Below, in pieces: positions 10,807 through 21,290 of a DNA stretch of 22,818 nucleotides (position 1 is the first letter of the stretch; every line of letters starts with the position of its first letter). The notes under the pieces were generated by a model. That model searched no databases, had not been told where the DNA came from, and worked only from the letters and a program-made list of their open reading frames with translations. The position numbers were made by a program, and so were the translations under genes. Source of the stretch: Saccoglossus kowalevskii (lineage: Eukaryota; Hemichordata; Enteropneusta; Harrimaniidae). Where the stretch lies: contig NW_003119817.1 of assembly GCF_000003605.2 (NCBI RefSeq), positions 1 through 22,818 on the forward strand. The letters are read 5' to 3'.

Positions 10807-13080
10807 GCACCCTGTCAGTGTAATTCATGCATTGTAGTATCTATTGCAGCCCTGCCAGTGGAATTCATGCATTGTAGTATCTATTGCAGCCCTGCCAGTG
10901 GAATTCATGCATTGTAGTATCCATTGCAGCCCTGCCAGTGGCATTCATGCATTGCAATATATATTGCACCCTGTCAGTGTAATTCATGCATTGTAGTATC
11001 TATTGCAGCCCTGCCAGTGGAATTCATGCATTGTAGTATTCATTGCAGCCCTGCCAGTGTAATTCATACATTGTAGTATCTATTGCAGCCCTGCCAGTGT
11101 AATTCATGCATTGTAGTATCTATTGCAGCCCTGCCAGTGGAATTCATGCATTGTAGTATCTATTGCAGCCCTGCCAGTGTAATTCATACATTGTATTATT
11201 TATTACAGCCCTGTCAGTGGAATTCATGCAGTGTAGTATATATTGCAGCCCTGCCAGTGGAATTCATGCATTGTAGTATCTATTGCAGCCCTGCCAGTGG
11301 AATTTATGCATTGTAGTATCTATTGCAGCCCTGTCAGTGGAATTCATGCAGTGTAGTGTCCATTGAAGCCCTGTCAGTGGCATTCATGCAGTGTAGTATA
11401 TATTGCACCCTGTCAGTAGAATTCATGCAATGTAGTATCTATTGCAGCCCTGTCAGTGGAATTCATGCAGTGTAGTGTCCATTGCAGCCCTGTCAGTGGA
11501 ATTCATGCTTTGTAGTATTTATTGCAGCCCTGCCAGTGGCATTCATGCATTGTAGTATATATTGCAGCCCTGCCAGTGTAATTCATGCATTGTAGTGTAT
11601 ATTGAAGCCCTTTCAGTGGAATTCATGCAGTGTAGTGTCCATTGAAGCCCTGTCAGTGGCATTCATGCAGTGTAGTATATATTGCACCCTGTCAGTAGAA
11701 TTCATGCAATGTAGTATCTATTGCAGCCCTGTCAGTGGAATTCATGCAGTGTAGTGTCCATTGCAGCCCTGTCAGTGGAATTCATGCTTTGTAGTATCTA
11801 TTGCAGCCCTGCCAGTGGCATTCATGCATTGTAGTATATATTGCAGCCCTGCCAGTGTAATTCATGCATTGTAGTATCTATTGCAGCCCTGTCAGTGGAA
11901 TTCATGCATTGTAGTATCTATTGCAGCCCTGCCAGTGGAATTCATGCATTGTAGTATCTATTGCAGCCCTGCCAGTGGAATTCATGGATTGTATTATATA
12001 TTGCAGCTGTGTCAGTGGAATTCATGCAATGTAGTATCTATTGCAGCGCTGCCAATGAAATTCCCGCATTGTAGTATATATTGCAGCCCTGCCAGTGGAA
12101 TTCATGCATTGTAGTGTATATTGAAGCCCTTTCAGTGGAATTCATGCATTGTAGTATATATTGCAGCCCTTTCAGTGGAATTCATGCATTGTAGTATATA
12201 TTGCAGCCCTGCCAGTGGAATTCATGCATTGTAGTATCTATTGCAGCCCTGCCAGTGGAATTCCCGCATTGTAGTATATATTGCACCCTGTCAGTGGAAT
12301 TCATGCATTGTGGTATTAATTGCAGCCCTGTCAGTGGAATTCATGCATGGTAGTAAATATTGCAGCCCTGTCAGTGGAATTCATGCTTTGTAGTATCTAT
12401 TGCAGCACTGCCAATGGAATTCATGCATTGTGGTATTTATTGCAGCCCTGTCAGTGTAATTCATGCATTGTAGTATCTATTGCAGCCCTCTCAGTGGAAT
12501 TCATGCTTTGTAGTATCTATTGCAGCACTGCCAATGGTATTCATGCATTGTGGTATTTATTGCAGCCCTGTCATTGGAATTCATGCAGTGTAGTATCTCT
12601 TGCAGCCCTGTCAGAGGAATTCATGCATTGTGGTATTAATTGCAGCCCTGTCAGTGTAATTCATGCATTGTAGTATCAATTGCAGCCCTGTCAGTGGAAT
12701 TCATGCATTGTAGTATCTATTGCAGCACTGCCAATGGAATTCATGCATTGTGGTATTTATTGCAGCCCTGTCATTGGAATTCATGCATTGTAGTGTCTAT
12801 TGCAGCCCTGCTAGTGGAATTCATGCAGTGTAGTATCTATTGCAGCCCTGCCAGTGGAATTCATGCATTGTGGTATCTATTGCAGTCCTGCCAGTGGAAT
12901 TCATTGATTGTAGTATATATTCCAGCCCTGCCACTGGAATTCATGGACTGTATTATATATTTCAGCCCTGCCAGTGGAATTCATGCATTGTAGTATATAT
13001 TGCACCCTTTCTGTAGATTCCATGCATTGTTGTATCTATTGCAACCATGTCAGTGAAATTTATGCATTGCAGTGTCTATT
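10807..13080. repeat. HOR unit C3, 2274 bp, ~57 monomers (deleted form)
   Basis: This is collinear with C2 but shorter by 558 bp, which splits into three events. The opening 12 monomers (C2 7975-8452, 478 bp) are missing, so the degenerate pair is followed at once by GCACCCTGTCAGTGTAATTC. One 40-bp monomer (the CAGTGCAATTCATACATTG type of C2 9736-9775) is missing near 12090. One monomer of the CATTGG pair is missing near 12580. Offsets step 2354, 2314, 2274 accordingly. All three losses are whole monomers, as expected for in-register exchange. Confidence 0.87.
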
Positions 13081-14873
13081 GCAGCCCTGCCAGTGGAGTT
13101 CATGCATTGTAGAATCCATTGCAGCCCTGCCAGTGGAATTCATGCATTGTAGTATATATTGCAGCCCTGCCAGTGGAATATATGCTTTGTAGTATCTATT
13201 GCAGCACTGCCAGTGGCATTCATGCATTGTAGTATATATTGCAGCCCTGTCAGTGTAATTCATGCTTTGTAGTATCTATTGCAGCCCTGCCAGTGGAATT
13301 CATGCATTGTAGTATATATTGCACCCTGTCAGTGTAATTCATGCTTTGTAGTATCTATTGCAGCCCTGCCAGTGGCATTCATGCATTGTAGTATATATTG
13401 CATCTCTGCCAGTGGCATTCATGCATTGTAGTATATATTGCACCCTGTTAGTGTAATTCATGCTTTGTAGTATCTATTGCAGCCCTGGCAGTGGCATTCA
13501 TGCATTGTAGTATATATTGTATCCCTGCCAGTGGCATTCATGCATTGTAGTATATATTGAACCCTGTCAGTGTAATTCATGCATTGTAGTATCTATTGCA
13601 GCCCTGCCAGTGGAATTCATGCATTGTAGTATCTATTGCAGCCCTGCCAGTGGAATTCATGCATTGTAGTATCCATTGCAGCCCTGCCAGTGGAATTCAT
13701 GCATTGTAGTATATATTGCACCCTGTCATTGTAATTCATGCTTTGTAGTATCTATTGCAGCCCTGCCAGTGGCATTCATGCACTGTAGTATATATTGCAG
13801 CCCTGTCAGTGGCATTCATGCATTGCAATATATATTGCACCCTGTCAGTGTAATTCATACATTGTATTATCTATTACAGCCCTGTCAGTGGAATTCATGC
13901 AGTGTAGTATATATTGCAGCCCTGCCAGTGGAATTCATGCATTGTAGTATCTATTGCAGCCCTGCCAGTGGAATTCATGCATTGTAGTATCTATTGCAGC
14001 CCTGTCAGTGGAATTCATGCAGTGTAGTGTCCATTGAAGCCCTGTCAGTGGCATTCATGCAGTGTAGTATATATTGCACCCTGTCAGTAGAATTCATGCA
14101 ATGTAGTATCTATTGCAGCCCTGTCAGTGGAATTCATGCAGTGTAGTGTCCATTGCAGCCCTGTCAGTGGAATTCATGCTTTGTAGTATCTATTGCAGCC
14201 CTGCCAGTGACATTCATGCATTGTAGTATATATTGCAGCCCTGCCAGTGTAATTCATGCATTGTAGTGTATATTGAAGCCCTTTCAGTGGAATTCATGCA
14301 GTGTAGTATCTATTGCACCCTGTCAGTAGAATTCATGCAATGTAGTATCTATTGCAGCCCTGTCAGTGGAATTCATGCAGTGTAGTGTCCATTGCAGCCA
14401 TGTCAGTGGAATTCATGCTTTGTAGTATCTATTGCAGCCCTGCCAGTGGCATTCATGCATTGTAGTAAATATTGCAGCCCTGCCAGTGTAATTCATGCAT
14501 TGTAGTATCTATTGCAGCCCTTTCAGTGGAATTCATGCATTGTAGTATCTATTGCAGCCCTGCCAGTGGAATTCATGCATTGTAGTATCTATTGCAGCCC
14601 TGCCAGTGGAATTCATGGATTGTATTATATATTGCAGCCGTGTCAGTGGAATTTATGCAATGTAGTATCTATTGCAGCGCTGCCAATGAAATTCCCGCAT
14701 TGTAGTATATATTGCAGCCCTGTCAGTGGAATTTATACATTGTAGTATCTATTGCAGCCCTGCCAGTGGAATTCATGCATTGTAGTGTATATTGAAGCCC
14801 TTTCAGTTGAATTCATGCATTGTAGTATATATTGCAGCCCTTTCAGTGGAATTCATGCATTGTAGTATATATT
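13081..14873. repeat. HOR unit C4, truncated and chimeric
   Basis: About 13081-13690 follows C2 7975-8584 (offset 5106) and keeps the 12-monomer opening missing from C3. About 13690-13990 instead follows B1 2769-3069 (offset 10921), marked by CCCTGTCATTGTAATTC and TTATCTATTACAG. After 13990 it returns to C order, with one monomer of the seven-monomer pair missing near 14305. It carries the GCGCTGCCAATGA signature at 14674. It stops about 14866, before the triplet block, where D1 starts. Confidence 0.82.
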
Positions 14874-15155
14874 GCACCCTGTCAGTGGAATTCATTCTTT
14901 GTAGTATCTATTGCAGCACTGCCAATGGAATTCATGTATTGTAGTATATATTGCAGCCCTGTCAGTGTAATTCATGCATTGTAGTATCTATTGCAGCCCT
15001 GTCAGTGGAATTCATGCTTTGTAGTGTCTATTGCAGCCCTGCCAGTGGAATTCATAAAGTGTAGTATCTATTGCAGCCCTGTCAGTGGAATTCATGCATT
15101 GTGGTATTAAATGCAGCCCTGTCAGTGGAATTCATGCATTGAAGTATATATTGCA

Positions 15156-15350
15156 CCCTGTCAGTGGAATTCATGCATTGTGGTATTAATTGCACCCTGT
15201 CAGTGGAATTCATGCATTGTAGTATATATTGCACCCTGTCAGTGGAATTCATGCATTGTAGTATCTATTGCACTCTGCCAGTGGAATTCATGCCTTGTAG
15301 TATCTATTGCACCTTGTCAGTGGAATTCATGCTTTGTAGTACCTATTGCA
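15156..15350. repeat. Run of consecutive 39-bp monomers in D1
   Basis: Five successive monomers lack the G of GCAG (GCACCCTG, GCACCCTG, GCACCCTG, GCACTCTG, GCACCTTG), so the local period is exactly 39 bp, or 13 codons. Two frames therefore stay open together and encode 13-residue repeats (one of the PCQWNSCIVV type, one of the LSVEFMHCSIYC type). The same run recurs in D2 (from ~16668) and D3 (from ~18897), and a shortened one in D5 (~21721-21850). Overlapping open frames with no other coding sign argue against a protein. Confidence 0.85.
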
Positions 15351-15545
15351 GCTCAGCCAGTGGAATTCATGCAGTGTAGTATCTGTTGCAGCCCTGTCAG
15401 TGGAATTCATGCATTGTGGTATTAAATGCAGCCCTGTCAGTTGAATTCATGCATTGTAGTATATATTGCAGCCCTGCCAGTGGAATTCATGTATTGTAGT
15501 GTATATTGAAGCCCTTTCAGTGGAATTCATGCATTGTAGTATCTA

Positions 15546-16125
15546 TTGCAGCCCTTTCAGTGGAATTCATGCATTGTAGTATCTATTGCAACCCTGCCAG
15601 TGGAATTCATGCATTGTAGTATCTATTGCAGCCCTGCCAGTGGAATTCATGGATTGTGTTATATATTGCAGCCGTGTCAGTGGAATTCATGCAATGTAGT
15701 ATCTATTGCAGCGCTGCCAATGGAATTCCCGCACTGTAGTATATATTGCAGCCCTGTCAGTGGAATTCATACATTGTAGTATCTATTGCAGCCCTGCCAG
15801 TGGAATTCATGCATTGTAGTGTATATTGAAGCCCTTTCAGTGGAATTCATGCATTGTAGTATTTATTGCAGCTCTTTCAGTGGAATTCATTCATTGTAGT
15901 ATCTATTGCAGCCCTGCCAGTGGAATTCATGTATTGTAGTATCTATTGCAGCCCTGCCAGTGGAATTCATGCATTGTAGTATCTATTGCAGCCCTGCCAG
16001 TGGAATTCATGGATTGTATTATATATTGCAGCGGTGTCAGTGGAATTCATGCAATGTAGTATCTATTGCAGCGCTGCCAATGGAATTCCCGCATTGTAGT
16101 ATATATTGCAGCCCTGTCAGTGGAA
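15546..16125. repeat. ~9-monomer (360-bp) tandem pair in D1
   Basis: The monomer series CCCTGCC, GGATTGT(G/A)TTATATATT, CC(G)TGTC, GCGCTGCCAATGG with ATTCCCGCA, then CCCTGTC occurs twice at 360-bp spacing (signature monomers at 15708 and 16068). Upstream of it the spacing is 320 bp, so one monomer was gained in the second copy. The pair is kept in D2 (17220 and 17580), D3 (19449 and 19809) and D5 (22274 and 22634). D4 retains one signature monomer (21003). Confidence 0.83.
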
Positions 16126-16385
16126 TTCATGCAATGTAGTATCTATTGCAGCCCTGTCAGTGGAATTCATACATTGTAGTATATATTGCACCCTGTCAGT
16201 GGAAATCATGCTTTGTGGTACCTATTGCAGCCCAGCCAGTGGAATTCATGCAGTGTAGTATCTGTTGCAGCCCTGTCAGTGGAATTCATGCATTGTAGTA
16301 TATATTGCACCCTGTCAGTGGAATTCATGCATTGTGGTATTAATTGCAGCCCTGTCAGTGGAATTCATGCATTGTAGTATATATT

Positions 16386-18614
16386 GCACCCTGTCAGTGG
16401 AATTCATTCTTTGTAGTATCTATTGCAGCACTGCCAATGGAATTCATGTATTGTAGTATATATTGCAGCCCTGTCAGTGTAATTCATGCATTGTAGTATC
16501 TATTGCAGCCCTGTCAGTGGAATTCATGCTTTGTAGTGTCTATTGCAGCCCTGCCAGTGGAATTCATAAAGTGTAGTATCTATTGCAGCCCTGTCAGTGG
16601 AATTCATGCATTGTGGTATTAAATGCAGCCCTGTCAGTGGAATTCATGCATTGAAGTATATATTGCACCCTGTCAGTGGAATTCATGCATTGTGGTATTA
16701 ATTGCACCCTGTCAGTGGAATTCATGCATTGTAGTATATATTGCACCCTGTCAGTGGAATTCATGCATTGTAGTATCTATTGCACTCTGTCAGTGGAATT
16801 CATGCCTTGTAGTATCTATTGCACCTTGTCAGTGGAATTCATGCTTTGTAGTACCTATTGCAGCTCAGCCAGTGGAATTCATGCAGTGTAGTATCTGTTG
16901 CAGCCCTGTCAGTGGAATTCATGCATTGTGGTATTAAATGCAGCCCTCTCAGTTGAATTCATGCATTGTAGTATATATTGCAGCCCTGCCAGTGGAATTC
17001 ATGTATTGTAGTGTATATTGAAGCCCTTTCAGTGGAATTCATGCATTGTAGTATCTATTGCAGCCCTTTCAGTGGAATTCATGCATTGTAGTATCTATTG
17101 CAACCCTGCCAGTGGAATTCATGCATTGTAGTATCTATTGCAGCCCTGCCAGTGGAATTCATGGATTGTGTTATATATTGCAGCCGTGTCAGTGGAATTC
17201 ATGCAATGTAGTATCTATTGCAGCGCTGCCAATGGAATTCCCGCACTGTAGTATATATTGCAGCCCTGTCAGTGGAATTCATACATTGTAGTATCTATTG
17301 CAGCCCTGCCAGTGGAATTCATGCATTGTAGTGTATATTGAAGCCCTTTCAGTGGAATTCATGCTTTGTAGTATCTATTGCAGCTCTTTCAGTGGAATTC
17401 ATGCATTGTAGTATCTATTGCAGCCCTGCCAGTGGAATTCATGTATTGTAGTATCTATTGCAGCCCTGCCAGTGGAATTCATGCATTGTAGTATCTATTG
17501 CAGCCCTGCCAGTGGAATTCATGGATTGTATTATATATTGCAGCCGTGTCAGTGGAATTCATGCAATGTAGTATCTATTGCAGCGCTGCCAATGGAATTC
17601 CCGCATTGTAGTATATATTGCAGCCCTGTCAGTGGAATTCATGCAATGTAGTATCTATTGCAGCCCTGTCAGTGGAATTCATACATTGTAGTATATATTG
17701 CAGCTTGTCAGTGGAAATCATGCTTTGTGGTACCTATTGCAGCCCAGCCAGTGGAATTCATGCAGTGTAGTATCTGTTGCAGCCCTGTCAGTGGAATTCA
17801 TGCATTGTAGTATATATTGCACTCTGTCAGTGGAAATCATGCTTTGTATTACCTATTGCAGCCCAGCCAGTGGAATTCATGCAGTGTAATATCTATTGCA
17901 GCCCTGTCAGTGGAATTCATGCAGTGTAGTGTCCATTGAAGCCCTGTCAGTGGCATTCATGCATTGTAGTATATATTTCAGCCCTGCCAGTGGAATTCAT
18001 GCATTGTAGTATCTATTGCAGCCCTGCTAGTGGAATTCATGCATTGTAGTATATATTGCAGCCTGTCAGTGGAATTCATGCATTGTAGTATCTATTGCAG
18101 CCCTGCTAGTGGAATTCAAGCATTGTAGTGTATATTGAAGCCCTTTCAGTGGAATTCATGCATTGTAGTATCTATAGCGGCCCTGTCAGTGGAATTCATG
18201 CATTGTAGTATCTATTGCAGCCCTGCCAGTGGAATTCATGGATTGTATTATATATTGCAGCCGTGTCAGTGGAATTCATGCAATGTAGTATCTATTGCAG
18301 CGCTGCCAATGGAATTCCCGCATTGTAGTATATATTGCAGCCCTGTCAGTGGAATTCATGCAATGTAGTATCTATTGCAGCCATGTCAGTGGAATTCATA
18401 CATTGTAGTATATATTGCACCCTGTCAGTGGAAATCATGCTTTGTGGTACCTATTGCAGCCCAGCCAGTGGAATTCATGCAGTGTAGTATCTGTTGCAGC
18501 CCTGTCAGTGGAATTCATGCATTGTAGTATATATTGCACCCTGTCAGTGGAATTCATGCATTGTGGTATTAATTGCAGCCCTGTCAGTGGAATTCATGCA
18601 TTGTAGTATATATT
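16386..18614. repeat. HOR unit D2, 2229 bp, 56 monomers
   Basis: This follows D1 at offset 1512 until about 17820, then carries an extra 717 bp (18 monomers, three of 39 bp) before rejoining D1 order. 2229 equals 1512 plus 717, so no other length change is needed. Segments of 100 or more codons-equivalent in D1 and D2 translate identically, showing very high identity. The repeat series and 39-bp run are as in D1. Confidence 0.87.
17820..18536. repeat. 717-bp (18-monomer) extra segment in D2
   Basis: The right part (~18135-18536) repeats 17418-17819 at offset 717. Between about 17920 and 18130 are monomers foreign to D1: GTGTCCATTGAAG then GTGGCATTC (a C/B signature), TATATTTCAGCC, two CCCTGCTAG monomers, the 39-bp GCAGCCTGTC and ATTCAAGCATTG. 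D3 holds most of the same segment (~20048-20450), and the start of the window (10-90) matches part of it. Confidence 0.82.
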
Positions 18615-20450
18615 GCACCCTGTCAGTGGAATTCATTCTTTGTAGTATCTATTGCAGCACTGCCAATGGAATTCATGTATTGTAGTATATATTGCAGCCC
18701 TGTCAGTGTAATTCATGCATTGTAGTATCTATTGCAGCCCTGTCAGTGGAATTCATGCTTTGTAGTGTCTATTGCAGCCCTGCCAGTGGAATTCATAAAG
18801 TGTAGTATCTATTGCAGCCCTGTCAGTGGAATTCATGCATTGTGGTATTAAATGCAGCCCTGTCAGTGGAATTCATGCATTGAAGTATATATTGCACCCT
18901 GTCAGTGGAATTCATGCATTGTGGTATTAATTGCACCCTGTCAGTGGAATTCATGCATTGTAGTATATATTGCACCCTGTCAGTGGAATTCATGCATTGT
19001 AGTATCTATTGCACTCTGTCAGTGGAATTCATGCCTTGTAGTATCTATTGCACCTTGTCAGTGGAATGTATGCTTTGTAGTACCTATTGCAGCTCAGCCA
19101 GTGGAATTCATGCAGTGTAGTATCTGTTGCAGCCCTGTCAGTGGAATTCATGCATTGTGGTATTAAATGCAGCCCTGTCAGTTGAATTCATGCATTGTAG
19201 TATATATTGCAGCCCTGCCAGTGGAATTCATGTATTGTAGTGTATATTGAAGCCCTTTCAGTGGAATTCATGCATTGTAGTATCTATTGCAGCCCTTTCA
19301 GTGGAATTCATGCATTGTAGTATCTATTGCAACCCTGCCAGTGGAATTCATGCATTGTAGTATCTATTGCAGCCCTGCCAGTGGAATTCATGGATTGTGT
19401 TATATATTGCAGCCGTGTCAGTGGAATTCATGCAATGTAGTATCTATTGCAGCGCTGCCAATGGAATTCCCGCACTGTAGTATATATTGCAGCCCTGTCA
19501 GTGGAATTCATACATTGTAGTATCTATTGCAGCCCTGCCAGTGGAATTCATGCATTGTAGTGTATATTGAAGCCCTTTCAGTGGAATTCATGCATTGTAG
19601 TATCTATTGCAGCTCTTTCAGTGGAATTCATGCATTGTAGTATCTATTGCAGCCCTGCCAGTCGAATTCATGTATTGTAGTATCTATTGCAGCCCTGCCA
19701 GTGGAATTCATGCATTGTAGTATCTATTGCAGCCCTGCCAGTGGAATTCATGGATTGTATTATATATTGCAGCCGTGTCAGTGGAATTCATGCAATGTAG
19801 TGTCTATTGCAGCGCTGCAAATGGAATTCCCCAGTGTAGTATATATTGCAGCCCTGTCAGTGGAATTCATGCAATGTAGTATCTATTGCAGCCCTGTCAG
19901 TGGAATTCATACATTGTAGTATATATTGCAGCTTGTCAGTGGAAATCATGCTTTGTGGTACCTATTGCAGCCCAGCCAGTGGAATTCATGCAGTGTAGTA
20001 TCTGTTGCAGCCCTGTCAGTGGAATTCATGCATTATAGTATATATTGCACCCTGTCAGTGGAAATCATGCTTTGTATTACCTATTGCAGCCCAGCCAGTG
20101 GAATTCATGCAGTGTAGTATCTATTGCAGCCCTGTCAGTGGAATTCATGCAGTGTAGTGTCCATTGAAGCCCTGTCAGTGGCATTCATGCATTGTAGTAT
20201 ATATTTCAGCCCTGCCAGTGGAATTCATGCATTGTAGTATCTATTGCAGCCCTGCTAGTGGAATTCATGCATTGTAGTATATATTGCAGCCTGTCAGTGG
20301 AATTCATGCATTGTAGTATCTATTGCAGCCCTGCTAGTGGAATTCAAGCATTGTAGTGTATATTGAAGCCCTTTCAGTGGAATTCATGCATTGTAGTATC
20401 TATAGCGGCCCTGTCAGTGGAATTCATGCATTGTAGTATCTATTGCAGCC
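18615..20450. repeat. HOR unit D3 (follows D2, truncated)
   Basis: This is collinear with D2 at offset 2229, then 2228 after a one-base loss at ~19827, where ATTCCCGCACTG became ATTCCCCAGTG. The same altered monomer, with GCAAATGG for GCCAATGG, is found at 22634-22672, so D3 and D5 share descent there. At about 20451 the D2 order breaks: after TATAGCGGCC the next monomers are CCCTTTC and ATTGTGGTATTAAATG instead of the GGATTG series. Confidence 0.83.
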
Positions 20451-21290
20451 CTTTCAGTGGAATTCATGCATTGTGGTATTAAATGCAGCCCTGTCAGTGG
20501 AATTCATGCATTGTAGTATATATTGCACCCTGTCAGTGGAATTCATGCATTGTGGTATTAATTGCAGCCCTGTCAGTGGAATTCATGCATTGTAGTATAT
20601 ATTGCACCCTGTCAGTGGAATTTATGCTTTGTAGTACCTATTGCAGCTCAGCCAGTGGAATTCATGCAGTGTAGTATCTGTTGCAGCCCTGTCAGTGGAA
20701 TTCATGCATTGTGGTATTAAATGCAGCCCTGTCAGTTGAATTCATGCATTGTAGTATATATTGCAGCCCTGCCAGTGGAATTCATGTATTGTAGTGTATA
20801 TTGAAGCCCTTTCAGTGGAATTCTTGCATTGTAGTATCTATTGCAGTCCTTTCAGTGGAATTCATGCATTGTAGTATCTATTGCAACCCTGCCAGTGGAA
20901 TTCATGCATTGTAGTATCTATTGCAGCCCTGCCAGTGGAATTCATGGATTGTGTTATATATTGCAGCCGTGTCAGTGGAATTCATGCAATGTAGTATCTA
21001 TTGCAGCGCTGCCAATGGAATTCCCGCACTATAGTATATATTGCAGCCCTGTCAGTGGAATTCATACATTGTAGTATCTATTGCAGCCCTGCCAGTGGAA
21101 TTCATGCATTGTAGTGTATATTGAAGCCCTTTCAGTGGAATTCATGCATTGTAGTATCTATTGCAGCTCTTTCAGTGGAATTCATGCATTGTAGTATCTA
21201 TTGCAGCCCTGCCAGTGGAATTCATGTATTGTAGTATCTATTGCAGCCCTGCCAGTGGAATTCATGCATTGTAGTATCTATTGCAGCCCT
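20451..21290. repeat. HOR unit D4, contracted
   Basis: This restarts D order at the ATTGTGGTATTAAATG monomer (equivalent to ~18832 in D3). The run between there and the GCAGCTCAGCC monomer has four monomers instead of six (77 bp shorter). It then follows D3 at offset 1554 through the signature monomer at 21003. In that monomer GCACTGTAG has become GCACTATAG. At ~21290 it switches to GCCAATGG with ATTCATGTATTG, the start of D5. Confidence 0.8.

Larger units (their letters stand above)
14874..16385. repeat. HOR unit D1, 1512 bp, 38 monomers
   Basis: The border marker CAGTGGAATTCATTCTTTG occurs at 14883, 16395 and 18624, giving spacings of 1512 and 2229 bp. The length fits 38 monomers with eight of 39 bp. 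D units differ from B and C in having few GTGTAATTC or GTGGCATTC monomers and more 39-bp copies. Contents include the CATAAAGTG monomer (~15055), a run of 39-bp monomers (15156-15350) and a roughly 9-monomer (360-bp) tandem pair around 15546 and 15906. The tail holds the GGAAATCATGCTTTGTGGTA and CCCAGCCAGTGG monomers. Confidence 0.87.

Noticed and set aside
13060-13263. Reverse-strand open frame of 67 codons (and a similar one at 21582-21782)
   Set aside because: It is the antisense reading of ordinary monomers. It overlaps forward open frames and has no independent support.
20400-20412. NotI-like GCGGCC motif at TATAGCGGCC
   Set aside because: It lacks the final GC of NotI and is a point variant of TATTGCAGCC shared with D2 (~18172).
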